From a gamma proteobacterium HTCC2207 (GTDB taxonomy: Bacteria > Pseudomonadota > Gammaproteobacteria > Pseudomonadales > Porticoccaceae), in contig CH672396.1 of assembly GCA_000153445.1 (NCBI GenBank), forward strand, positions 33,668 through 97,667: a stretch of DNA of 64,000 bases, in the 5' to 3' direction. A program made the translations under genes and the position numbers. Positions 10,580 to 18,491 of the stretch are shown one piece after another. Position 1 is the stretch's first letter. Every line of letters starts with the position of its first letter. The notes under the pieces are model-generated. The model was not told the origin of the DNA. It saw only the letters and a program-made list of their open reading frames with translations, and ran no database searches.

Positions 10580-11286
10580 TGCTCAGACTTGATAAATATA
10601 TTAGCAATGCCACAGACCTGTCGCGGGTGGAAGTTAAACGCTATATCAAATATGGCGACGTCACTATCGACGATGAAAAAGCCATTAATGGGGCGCAAAA
10701 AGTAAGCGGTGATGAAACCATCTGCATCGAGGGTTCGGCGATCTCCTTCGCAGAAAACCGTTACTTTATGCTGAACAAACCCGCGGGCGTGGTCTCGGCC
10801 ACCAAAGACAGCAACAACAGCACCGCCTTGGATTTGATCTTTGAACATCGCAGCGACGAACTGCAAATCGCTGGACGTCTAGATATAGATACCACCGGTC
10901 TACTACTGATTACCGATGACGGGCAGTGGAACCATCGCCTGACCTCACCGCGCAGCGATTGCCAAAAAATTTATAGGGTGACTCTAGGTATTCCTATCAC
11001 TCCCGACTATGCCGAAAAGCTGGCCAATGGTGTCTGGCTCAAGGGCGAAAAGCACCCCTGCCTGCCGGCCACTATGGAACAGATTGACGACGAGACGGTT
11101 TTACTGAGCATTGCCGAGGGTAAATATCATCAGGTTAAGCGCATGTTTGCCGCACTGGGCAATCATGTTGAAGCACTGCATCGCACTCAGGTCGGCGGCA
11201 TAATTCTCGACGAGTCTCTCGAACCCGGTGATTATCGCGCGCTGACTGACGCCGAAGTGGCCAGTATAATGGCGCCTACAGCATGA
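10579..11286 (+). CDS. rsuA: 16S rRNA pseudouridine(516) synthase RsuA
   Basis: Isomerises U516 of 16S rRNA to pseudouridine. The N-terminal S4-like RNA-binding part (LDKYISNATDLSR, VTIDDE) is followed by the RsuA catalytic signature GRLDIDTTGLLLITDDG, which contains the catalytic aspartate. Later elements FMLNKPAG, YHQVKRMFAALGNHV and LHR-QVGGI fit RsuA better than RluB/E/F. Length is 235 residues. It starts on the last base of the hemB stop codon and overlaps rsmC by 4 bp (ATGA), so hemB-rsuA-rsmC form a tightly coupled unit. Confidence 0.9.
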
Positions 11287-12344
11287 GCGATCCCAGCGTA
11301 GCGCTACTTGCCCAGCAACTCCATGATCTAGAGGGCAGCTGCTTAATAATTGCCGATGAAAATTGGGACGACGCCCCTTGGATGACTATTGCCCAATCCG
11401 GCAATGCCAAGCGTATTCTTCGCAGCAATCGCTACGAAATTGCCCAGGCCGCCACTCAAGCTGGCCTGTCGACACAATTTAGCGACTTTGATTTCAACGA
11501 TCTTGAGACCGCGAGTTTCGACAGCATATTGTTTCGTGTATCCAAAGAACGAGCGGTCAGCCACCACGTTATTAATCAGGCATCAGTTTTGTTAAAGCGC
11601 GACGGCACATTGATGCTCAGTGGCGAAAAAACTGACGGCGTAAAAACCTATACTAGTCATGCCAATAAGCTATTTGGCGATAACTGCCAACCGCGCAAGT
11701 CCGGCAACTATTACCTGTCGCGCCTGACAAAATATAGCGATGATGGCAAACGCTTGGATGACAAAAATTACTTAGCCCTGCGCACTATCGGCAGTCCTGA
11801 ACATCTGCCTCTGCAGAGCAAGCCGGGAATTTTTGGTTGGAATAAAATCGACCAGGGTAGCGCGCTATTAATTCACCAACTACCTCAGTTTATACAGTCC
11901 TTTGGAGAGGCTAACCGACCCCAGTCGCTGCTCGATCTTGGCTGTGGCTATGGCTTTCTCTCCTGCGCCGCCGCACAACAAGGTCTTACTAAGATAACCG
12001 CAACCGACAACAATGCCGCTGCTTTAAAAGCCTGCAAAGTCAATTTCGACGCACTGGAAGTAGATGGAACTGTGCTTGCCGGTGATGCCGGCTGCCAGAT
12101 CGAAGAGCGCTTTGATGCCATTATCTGCAACCCTCCCTTCCATCAGGGTTTCAACATAGATAGTGAGTTAACCGCGAAGTTTCTGAATGCGAGCAAGCGG
12201 TTATTAGCGCCGAGAGGACGTGCGCTGTTTGTTGTGAACAATTTTATTCCGCTGGAGAAAAAGGCTCAGGATTATTTTCCGAGAGTTAGAGAAGTGGCTA
12301 GAAGTAATTCGTTTAAGCTGATTATGGTTTCATTTAAGGATTAG
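11283..12344 (+). CDS. rsmC: 16S rRNA (guanine-1207-N2)-methyltransferase RsmC
   Basis: SAM-dependent methylation of G1207 in 16S rRNA. It is a duplicated methyltransferase: the N-terminal half lost catalysis and helps folding, while the C-terminal half has the SAM loop LLDLGCGYGFLSCAA (about residues 218-232) and the catalytic NPPFHQG motif. Length is 353 residues. The ATG overlaps the rsuA stop by 4 bp. The gene converges on ubiI across a repeat element. Confidence 0.9.
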   Translation: MSDPSVALLAQQLHDLEGSCLIIADENWDDAPWMTIAQSGNAKRILRSNRYEIAQAATQAGLSTQFSDFDFNDLETASFDSILFRVSKERAVSHHVINQASVLLKRDGTLMLSGEKTDGVKTYTSHANKLFGDNCQPRKSGNYYLSRLTKYSDDGKRLDDKNYLALRTIGSPEHLPLQSKPGIFGWNKIDQGSALLIHQLPQFIQSFGEANRPQSLLDLGCGYGFLSCAAAQQGLTKITATDNNAAALKACKVNFDALEVDGTVLAGDAGCQIEERFDAIICNPPFHQGFNIDSELTAKFLNASKRLLAPRGRALFVVNNFIPLEKKAQDYFPRVREVARSNSFKLIMVSFKD

Positions 12345-12358
12345 GGTGCCACGGGGAG

Positions 12359-12541
12359 GTGAGATCTCTCACATTCGTTCGAGATAACAAGTTTGGGTTG
12401 AGAGAACGACCCTAGTCTGTCATCTCGGCAGAGCTCTTCCTACCCTGTCATCCAGTAAGAACTCTCCCTACGCTGTCATCCCGTCAGAACTCTCCCTACT
12501 CTGTCATCCCGACAGAGCGCAGCGACGAGGGATCTCACTCT
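12359..12541. repeat. Palindromic REP-like element with four 28-bp tandem units
   Basis: Four units of 28 bp begin at 12411, 12439, 12467 and 12495. Each contains CTGTCATC and CAGAGC/CAGAAC-like text. The last unit continues as GACAGAGCGCAGCGACGAGG followed by GATCTCAC. A diverged inverse copy of this outer arm lies at 12359-12390 (GTGAGATCTCTC, then GAGATAACA), so the whole element could fold back on itself. It fills the convergent space between rsmC and ubiI, a typical place for extragenic palindromes. Similar TGTCATCCCG-type repeats occur in many bacterial genomes. Copy number elsewhere in this genome is unknown. Confidence 0.8.
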
Positions 12542-12545
12542 CTCT

Positions 12546-13766
12546 TTAAAGCCCCATCACCTGCTTAATAATCTCGTTCTTCAACGGCTGAATTTGATTC
12601 ACCTTGCTCAGACCCATATTACGCAGCAATCTCACTGCCACATTGTCCGCAGCAAATAATCGCTTAAAGCCTTCCATTGCCGCCATAGTCGCCAAATTTT
12701 CCGGTTTACGCAGTCGCTGATACTTGTTCAATGTCATCAGAGAACCCAGATCATTACCCCGCACCGCCTCAGCACAAAGCACCTCCACTAACGCCTTAAC
12801 ATCGGCAAAACCCAGATTGACACCCTGCCCTGCAAGGGGGTGAATGGTATGTGCCGCATCTCCCAGCAAAGCCACCCGCTCAACCACATAATCTTTCGCA
12901 TGGCGCTGGCGCAGTGGAATGGCATAACGCTTATCCACGGCGAGGATCTCACCCAAACAGTACTCGCTGGCATAACCTAATTCGGCACAAAACGCGTCGT
13001 CATTCAGAGCCATCAAGCGTTCAGCTTCATCGGACTCTTGAGACCAAACCAATGAGCAGCGATGGTGATCACCCTGCTTATCGAGAGGCAACAAAGCTAG
13101 AGGACCCGTAGGCATAAAACGCTGCCACGCAGTCTGCTGATGAACTGACTCTGTTTGCACTGTAGTGACAATCGCACTATGCCCATAATCCCACTCACGA
13201 GTAGCAAACTTAAACTGCTCTCTGATACTTGAATTGCCGCCGTCCGCTGCCACTAACAGGGATGCAGCCAAGGTTTCACCACTGCTTAATTCGACACTCA
13301 CCTGAGAGTCAGACTGGTTATATTTAGCGACGCTGACCGGGCAGATAAAATCAATATTGTCGAGTTTGCCAACCTCAGCTAAAAGCGATTCAACCACTAA
13401 AGAGTTTTCAACAATATGGCCAAGATTTGGCTGCTGCACATCTTGACAATCGAAACGAATTTCGCCGGTTCCCTCAGCATCCCAAACCTGCATGGCAGCG
13501 TAGGCACTGATGCGCTGGGCGGCGATTGAGTCCCAGGCTCCGCAACTATTTAGGAGACTGCGAGATTTTTCAGTGAGCGCCGCAACGCGAGGGTCAAACT
13601 GCTGCGGATCAAAGGCGGCCGTTTCGCGAGCTTCTAACAAGGCTATAGATAAGTTGGTATTTGAGCGCGCCAGTAAACAGGCAAATGCAGCGCCGACCAT
13701 TCCCGCGCCCACCACGATCACATCGTATAGACGCGATTGCTGTAATTTAGCTTTCTTAAGCGCCAT
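12546..13766 (-). CDS. ubiI: FAD-dependent ubiquinone hydroxylase, UbiI/VisC type
   Basis: Flavoprotein monooxygenase of the UbiH/UbiI/UbiF family that adds a ring hydroxyl during ubiquinone synthesis. The N-terminal FAD motif is DVIVVGAGMVGAAFACLLA, and the second FAD motif is LGDAAHTIHPLAGQGVNLGF. Length is 406 residues from ATG 13766, which has AGGAGG six bases upstream; the frame is open to 13808. It overlaps ubiH by 11 bp. Position of hydroxylation is inferred from gene order (pepP-ubiH-ubiI as in Pseudomonas); a UbiF-like role cannot be excluded. Confidence 0.85.
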   Translation of the reverse strand: MALKKAKLQQSRLYDVIVVGAGMVGAAFACLLARSNTNLSIALLEARETAAFDPQQFDPRVAALTEKSRSLLNSCGAWDSIAAQRISAYAAMQVWDAEGTGEIRFDCQDVQQPNLGHIVENSLVVESLLAEVGKLDNIDFICPVSVAKYNQSDSQVSVELSSGETLAASLLVAADGGNSSIREQFKFATREWDYGHSAIVTTVQTESVHQQTAWQRFMPTGPLALLPLDKQGDHHRCSLVWSQESDEAERLMALNDDAFCAELGYASEYCLGEILAVDKRYAIPLRQRHAKDYVVERVALLGDAAHTIHPLAGQGVNLGFADVKALVEVLCAEAVRGNDLGSLMTLNKYQRLRKPENLATMAAMEGFKRLFAADNVAVRLLRNMGLSKVNQIQPLKNEIIKQVMGL

Positions 13767-15006
13767 GCCCCGCCTCCTTATTCGCCATGCCCATACCAAA
13801 TTTCGCAAAACGACTGCGCAAACTCGGCAGCAAGTCCATCATCACCAATCCAGAGTTTCGCCCCAGGGCCACAACCGACGATGCCTGGGCAAATAATTTA
13901 GGCAAGTTATCGCTAAACATCAATGTATTCTGCTGGTCGGCTAACTGCTGTTGCTGATAGCGTTCAAGAGTCTCCAGTGAGGAGAAATCTGTGCCTGCCG
14001 ATTTAGCCTTGCCCAGCACATCCGCCAGAGTTGCCACATCGCGCAACGACAGATTAAAACCCTGACCGGCGACTGGGTGTAAACTGTGGGCAGCATTGCC
14101 AAGCACCACAATATTGCGACGCACCTGCTCGCTAGCCGTTGTCAGTGCCAAAGGATAGGCTACACGTTCGCCAACTTTTTCCACCATACCCATGCGATAG
14201 CCGAAGCTCTCTTGCAGCGCCTTCAAAAAATCTTTGTCGGTGGCGGTCATTAATTCGGCAGCGCGCTCCGGCGGCTGTGTCCAGACCAGAGCACAGCGCG
14301 GACTGCCATCAAAGTCGGGCAGTGGCAACATGGCCATGGGGCCCTGATCGGTAAAGCGCTCATAGGCGACGCCATTATGAGCATCCTGCAGTGCAATATT
14401 GGCGATAATCCCCTGCTGGCCATAAGGCTTTTTGTCGCTGTGAATACCGAGCTTTTGGGCGGTTTGGGAATTGGCACCATCGGCTATCACTAGCAGAGAA
14501 GTTTCAACCGCCTCGCCACTTTTTTCAAGATTTAGACGCACGCCAGACTTCAACGGCGTAATTTTCGCGACACGCTCTGGGGCCATTATTTCAACCGCAG
14601 TAGCAGTGAACTTCTTTAATAGCACATTTCCAATCCAACGATTTTCAATCACATACCCCAGGGCGTCAACGCCAGCCTCATCGGCACTGATTCTGGTTAG
14701 GCCTATATGACCGCGATCACTCACGTGAATATTTTTAATCGCGCTGGTATGAGATTCCAATTCAGACCAGAGTCCAGCAGCTTGAAATATCTTGCGACTG
14801 CTCCAGGAAAGAGCGGTCGAGCGCGAGTCAAAGCTTGGGTGATTGTTGTGGTTGTCGGAGTTGTCATAGGCCTGAGCTTCAAGTAGCAGGACATTCCAGT
14901 CAGACTGCTGTTGCGCTAACAATAGCGCCAGACTGATGCCCACCATGCCACCGCCTACAATTACTAGATCGTAGTTTTTGACATTGTTTTTATCTGAATT
15001 AATCAT
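13756..15006 (-). CDS. ubiH: 2-octaprenyl-6-methoxyphenol hydroxylase UbiH
   Basis: FAD-dependent monooxygenase of ubiquinone synthesis. The dinucleotide-binding motif is DLVIVGGGMVGISLALLLA, and the FAD/pyrophosphate motif is LGNAAHSLHPVAGQGFNLSLRD, whose GNAAH wording is typical of UbiH. Length is 416 residues. It lies between pepP and ubiI in a minus-strand operon starting with the UPF0149 gene. The upstream spacer to pepP holds a duplicated 17-bp segment with extra ATG codons. Confidence 0.9.
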   Translation of the reverse strand: MINSDKNNVKNYDLVIVGGGMVGISLALLLAQQQSDWNVLLLEAQAYDNSDNHNNHPSFDSRSTALSWSSRKIFQAAGLWSELESHTSAIKNIHVSDRGHIGLTRISADEAGVDALGYVIENRWIGNVLLKKFTATAVEIMAPERVAKITPLKSGVRLNLEKSGEAVETSLLVIADGANSQTAQKLGIHSDKKPYGQQGIIANIALQDAHNGVAYERFTDQGPMAMLPLPDFDGSPRCALVWTQPPERAAELMTATDKDFLKALQESFGYRMGMVEKVGERVAYPLALTTASEQVRRNIVVLGNAAHSLHPVAGQGFNLSLRDVATLADVLGKAKSAGTDFSSLETLERYQQQQLADQQNTLMFSDNLPKLFAQASSVVALGRNSGLVMMDLLPSLRSRFAKFGMGMANKEAGHGA

Positions 15007-15013
15007 GACTCTC

Positions 15014-15047
15014 TCTTGCTCATGGCTCTATCTTGCTCATGGCTGCT
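15014..15047 (-). repeat. 17-bp tandem duplication in the pepP-ubiH junction
   Basis: Two 17-bp copies, 15014-15030 and 15031-15047, share a core that reads AGCCATGAGCAAGA on the minus strand. The next bases lead to AGAGAGAG and the real ubiH ATG at 15006. Each unit thus repeats ATGAGCAAG plus a purine-rich Shine-Dalgarno-like stretch. The outer copy touches the pepP stop codon. Confidence 0.7.
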
Positions 15048-16369
15048 TATACTGATGGCTGTGCAACCATCAGCAGCTCAATGTCACTGCGTGCCTTTGG
15101 CACACCAGAGGTTAAATCTTCGCAACCAGTTTTAGTCACGGCTATATCATCCTCTATGCGCACCGCTAACCCTCGCCATTTTTCCGCCACATTGCGGTTA
15201 TCAGGCGAGATATAAATGCCGGGCTCCACAGTCACAACCATGCCTGGCTCATAGACACGCCACTGATTATCTATTTTGTAGTCGCCCACATCGTGGACAT
15301 CCATACCCAGCCAGTGTCCTGAACTGTGCATATAGAAATCTTTATAGGCTTCCATTTCGATCAGCTCATTGACCTCGCCATCGAGTATACCCAGATTACG
15401 CAGGCCTTCAGTGATCACCGCCACGGTGGCGTCATTGGCAACGTTGTAGGTCGCCCCCGGAGTGATTTTGGCAATGGCCTCGAGCTGTGCCTGCAAAACA
15501 ATATCGTAAATGGCCGCCTGCTGTGGACTAAATTTGCCGTTCACGGGGAAGGTGCGCGTGATATCGGCTGCGTAATTTTCGTACTCACAGCCGGCATCAA
15601 TCAGCACCAAATCACCGTCGCTTATTTTTTGCCGATTTTCTATGTAGTGCAGAATGCAGCCATTTTTGCCACCGCCAACAATACTAGTATAGGCCGGCGC
15701 CGACGCACCTGAGGCCATAAACTCGTGTTCGATCTCAGCCTGTAACTGATACTCATAGATTCCAGGACGACTAACTTTCATTGCCCGACAGTGGGCCCGC
15801 GCCGAAATCTCGCCAGCTCTGCGCATCAACTTAAGTTCTGAGGCAGTTTTGACTAGCCGCATTTCATTGACCAGATGATCTAGGTCAATAAATTCACCAG
15901 GAGGCACGGAGCCGCGACTTTTTCCCTCGCGAATCTGGTTGATCAACCTCATCAGATGACGATCAAAGTCGGCATCTTTGCCGATGGCATAGTAGACCCG
16001 CTCTCGGCCCTCAAGCATACCGGTCAAAATTTCATCTAGATCGTCAATGGGGAAGGCGTCATCTAAGCCAAAGTCTGCCACCGCACCCTCGGGCCCGGCG
16101 CGATAGCCGTCCCAGGTCTCGCGCAGCTTGTCTTTTTCGCGACAGAACAACAGACACTGACCCTGATCACGGCCCGGAATTAACACCAAGGCCGCCTGAG
16201 GTTCGGCAAAACCGCAGAGGTAGCTCAGGCTGGTTGCCTGTTTGAAAGGATAGTGTGTGTCTCGGGAGCGAATCTTTTCCACCGCCCCGGTAATAATCGC
16301 AATGCTGTTTGGCGCCATCATCGACATCAGATCGCTGCGCCGAGTGGCGTACTCCTTAACAGTGATCAT
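15047..16369 (-). CDS. pepP: Xaa-Pro aminopeptidase (M24B)
   Basis: Dimanganese aminopeptidase that removes N-terminal residues preceding proline. Metal ligands are visible in order: D in LIDAGCEYENYAADITR (two aspartates), H in HSSGHWLGMDVHD, E in TVEPGIYI and E in VRIEDD. Length is 440 residues from ATG 16369 with AAGGGAG upstream; the frame continues to a TTG at 16390. It belongs to the UPF0149-pepP-ubiH-ubiI operon conserved in gammaproteobacteria, although its peptidase role has no obvious link to ubiquinone. Confidence 0.95.
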   Translation of the reverse strand: MITVKEYATRRSDLMSMMAPNSIAIITGAVEKIRSRDTHYPFKQATSLSYLCGFAEPQAALVLIPGRDQGQCLLFCREKDKLRETWDGYRAGPEGAVADFGLDDAFPIDDLDEILTGMLEGRERVYYAIGKDADFDRHLMRLINQIREGKSRGSVPPGEFIDLDHLVNEMRLVKTASELKLMRRAGEISARAHCRAMKVSRPGIYEYQLQAEIEHEFMASGASAPAYTSIVGGGKNGCILHYIENRQKISDGDLVLIDAGCEYENYAADITRTFPVNGKFSPQQAAIYDIVLQAQLEAIAKITPGATYNVANDATVAVITEGLRNLGILDGEVNELIEMEAYKDFYMHSSGHWLGMDVHDVGDYKIDNQWRVYEPGMVVTVEPGIYISPDNRNVAEKWRGLAVRIEDDIAVTKTGCEDLTSGVPKARSDIELLMVAQPSV

Positions 16370-16435
16370 AGCGCTCCCTTGGGCATGCAATGGCTTGCTT
16401 GAAATGGATTTGAAACAGATACTCTTTAGACGGGC

Positions 16436-16981
16436 TTAATGTACCGTTGGACCAGCATTGGCCTCCGCTTCTGGGTGCAATTCCGAGAAAATAAGCTGCA
16501 CCGCGATTCGGATATACTCGACCAACTCTGAATAGTCGCGTTCGCCATCATCGTCAGTCTCAAAGTCCACCGAGACCTGAGCTATAGCTGAAATATCTTC
16601 CAGCGCTTCTTTAACATCATCGGATACCGCAAAACCGTCGGTCATGCCATCGCCGACACCAGACAGATAATTGCTACACCACTGGCCTACGGCAACCAAA
16701 CGCTCCGGCAGTGGCAGCTCGTCATCGGGCAGCACCGGCTGAAACAAAAAAGACACATCTTCAAGACTGGTGAGTGCGGCCTCATAAAAATCCCGCAGCG
16801 GATAGGACGCGCCGTCGGCCTGTTCTTCAGTTAGCCCCAACCAACCGGTGGATGTCTCGATCAACTGGTCTAAAGGAATTTTTCCGCAGCACAGACGTCC
16901 GCAGAGAAAGCCATGGAATCCGGAGGGATCAGCCTTTACTCGCAGTTTAAAAAATAGATCTTCAAGTTGTTCAAATGTCAT
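16436..16981 (-). CDS. UPF0149 (YgfB/YecA) family protein
   Basis: 181 residues, acidic. The family signature FHGFLCGRLCCG lies near residue 25, with LPDDELPLPERLVAVGQWC in the middle and SELVEYIRIAVQLIFSEL near the end. The molecular role of the YgfB family is poorly defined; links to regulation have been proposed in Pseudomonas. Start ATG 16981 has GAGG eight bases upstream; the frame remains open to 17041. It is the first gene of the pepP-ubiH-ubiI operon and diverges from zapB/zapA. Confidence 0.88.
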   Translation of the reverse strand: MTFEQLEDLFFKLRVKADPSGFHGFLCGRLCCGKIPLDQLIETSTGWLGLTEEQADGASYPLRDFYEAALTSLEDVSFLFQPVLPDDELPLPERLVAVGQWCSNYLSGVGDGMTDGFAVSDDVKEALEDISAIAQVSVDFETDDDGERDYSELVEYIRIAVQLIFSELHPEAEANAGPTVH

Positions 16982-17059
16982 CGGTATGCCTCGTTCAGGT
17001 AGCTGGCATCCTAACATTCTAATAATTTCACTGCACGCCACATTGACTTAATGACGTGA

Positions 17060-17088
17060 TTGACCAAAACTGTGACAATGCCTATAGT
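17060..17088 (+). promoter_or_regulatory. sigma70 promoter for the zapB-like/zapA pair
   Basis: TTGACC at 17060-17065, exactly 17 bp, then TATAGT at 17083-17088. Five of six bases match consensus in each hexamer and the spacer is optimal. The expected start of transcription, near 17095, leaves a leader of about 50 nt before the ATG at 17148. Confidence 0.75.
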
Positions 17089-17147
17089 TAGTCGGCTGCA
17101 GTGCCTAGATATTAGCGCCTCGACATTCACTAAAAAGAACTCTGATT

Positions 17148-17348
17148 ATGAGTGGTTACCAAGAGTTAGAAGCAAAACTGGACAGCTTGATTGAGCTTTG
17201 CCTACAACTGAAACGCGAGAACCAGTCTCTGCGCGCTAGAGAGTCGAGCCTTGCCGGTGAGCGCGGCAAGCTTTTAGAACAGAATGAAATGGCTCGGCAA
17301 AAAATTGAGACCATGATCAACCGTCTCAAAAATCTGAACGCGGAGTAA
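17148..17348 (+). CDS. Small coiled-coil protein, TIGR02449/ZapB-like
   Basis: 66 residues that are almost all helix: an uninterrupted heptad pattern from LEAKLDSLIELCLQLKREN to the C-terminus. Small proteins of this kind, next to zapA, are thought to help organise the division ring, by analogy with ZapB. There is no enzymatic motif. It ends two bases before the zapA ATG, so translation is likely coupled. Confidence 0.8.
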   Translation: MSGYQELEAKLDSLIELCLQLKRENQSLRARESSLAGERGKLLEQNEMARQKIETMINRLKNLNAE

Positions 17349-17350
17349 GT

Positions 17351-17647
17351 ATGTCGCCTATATCCCTCACTATCCGCATTCTTGACAAAGACTATCAGGT
17401 CAACTGCCAGCCGGACGAGCGCGATGCACTTATTCTGTCGGCAAAAATGCTCGATGAAAAAATGGAAGAGATCCGCCGCGGCTCGCATATTATTGGCGTA
17501 GAACGTATTGCAGTAATGGCTGCGTTAAACCTTGCCCATGACCTTATTCGCAGCGAACAGTCTGCTCAGGACGGTGAGGAAAGTTCTCACCTTTTGCAAT
17601 CAATGAACAGTAAACTCAGCTCTGCACTCTCCGACCTCAACGGATAA
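17351..17647 (+). CDS. zapA: Cell division protein ZapA
   Basis: FtsZ-associated protein that bundles protofilaments and stabilises the Z ring. 98 residues, with the family N-terminus ISLTIRILDKDYQVNC, the LILSAKMLDEKMEEIR helix, and VMAALNLAHDLI leading into the C-terminal coiled coil. It is followed by the 6S RNA gene and fau, the same order as in E. coli and Pseudomonas. Confidence 0.92.
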   Translation: MSPISLTIRILDKDYQVNCQPDERDALILSAKMLDEKMEEIRRGSHIIGVERIAVMAALNLAHDLIRSEQSAQDGEESSHLLQSMNSKLSSALSDLNG

Positions 17648-17710
17648 CATCAGCTTAATTTCCTGCCGTTTTGCGGGTTCTTTTTTAGCTCGCTCTGCTA
17701 TACTGACCCT

Positions 17711-17880
17711 TCCTGGGGTGTGCGCCAGTCAAGAAGTCCCTGAGCCGATAATTATTACCCGGTTTCTCTCCGTCAATGTTGTTGTGCACTTCCGTGCGTC
17801 GGAAAGCCTGATATATTGCGAGGGCAGCCACCTTGAACTTTTCGGTTCGAGGCCACGTTGACAGCGGCACTCTGGGGTTT
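17711..17880 (+). ncRNA. ssrS: 6S RNA
   Basis: RNA that mimics an open promoter and holds sigma70 RNA polymerase in stationary phase. The conserved 5' core CCCTGAGCCGATAATT is at about 17738-17753, and the 3' core CACCTTGAACTTTTCGGTT is at about 17829-17847. The ends CCTGGGGTG (from 17712) and CACTCTGGGG (to 17877) pair to close the long rod. A -10 TATACT at 17699-17704 sets the start near 17711. Position between zapA and fau is the conserved one. The ends are approximate. Confidence 0.9.
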
Positions 17881-17903
17881 ATTTTAACCATGGCCATCTG
17901 CCA

Positions 17904-18491
17904 ATGAATTCCAGCGAAATCCGAAGTAATATTCGAGAAAAACGACGAGCACTGAACCCTAGCCAGCAACGTACGGCCTCAGAACAATTGGCCAAGCTAC
18001 TCTGTCGCCAAGACTTTTTTCAGCGCGCCAAACGTATCGGCATCTATCTGGCCAACGATGGTGAAATAGATCCCAGCGCGATCGTCACTGCCGCCTTTAG
18101 AGCTAAAAAGGCCTGCTTTCTTCCGTTGATTGACCCGCTTAAAGCCAACAGCCTGCACTTTGCCGAATATCAGCTCGGCGACACGCTGCATAAAAATCGC
18201 TTTGGCATACTCGAACCGCAATTCAGATCCACAGCTATAACGCCACCCTGGAGTCTCGACTTAATTCTTTTGCCTTTAGTGGCGTTTGATCGCGCCGGCA
18301 ATCGACTGGGTATGGGAGGTGGTTTTTATGACCGTACTCTGGCTCCAAGACCGGGCAAGCCAAACAATGTCAAACTGATTGGCCTTGCCCATCAGTGCCA
18401 AGAAGTTTCAGGACTGTCGCCGCAGAGCTGGGACATCCCCTTACATAAAATAGCCACTGACCAAGAGATAATATGCGCAAGACTAAAATAA
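17904..18491 (+). CDS. fau: 5-formyltetrahydrofolate cyclo-ligase
   Basis: ATP-dependent conversion of 5-formyl-THF to 5,10-methenyl-THF. 195 residues, with the N-terminal RSNIREKRRALNPSQQ, the substrate segment RIGIYLANDGEID and the signature LVAFDRAGNRLGMGGGFYDR near residue 130. It lies directly downstream of 6S RNA, the classic ssrS-fau (ygfA) arrangement, and may be expressed by read-through of the 6S transcript. The last 19 bp overlap the start of pyk. Confidence 0.92.
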   Translation: MNSSEIRSNIREKRRALNPSQQRTASEQLAKLLCRQDFFQRAKRIGIYLANDGEIDPSAIVTAAFRAKKACFLPLIDPLKANSLHFAEYQLGDTLHKNRFGILEPQFRSTAITPPWSLDLILLPLVAFDRAGNRLGMGGGFYDRTLAPRPGKPNNVKLIGLAHQCQEVSGLSPQSWDIPLHKIATDQEIICARLK

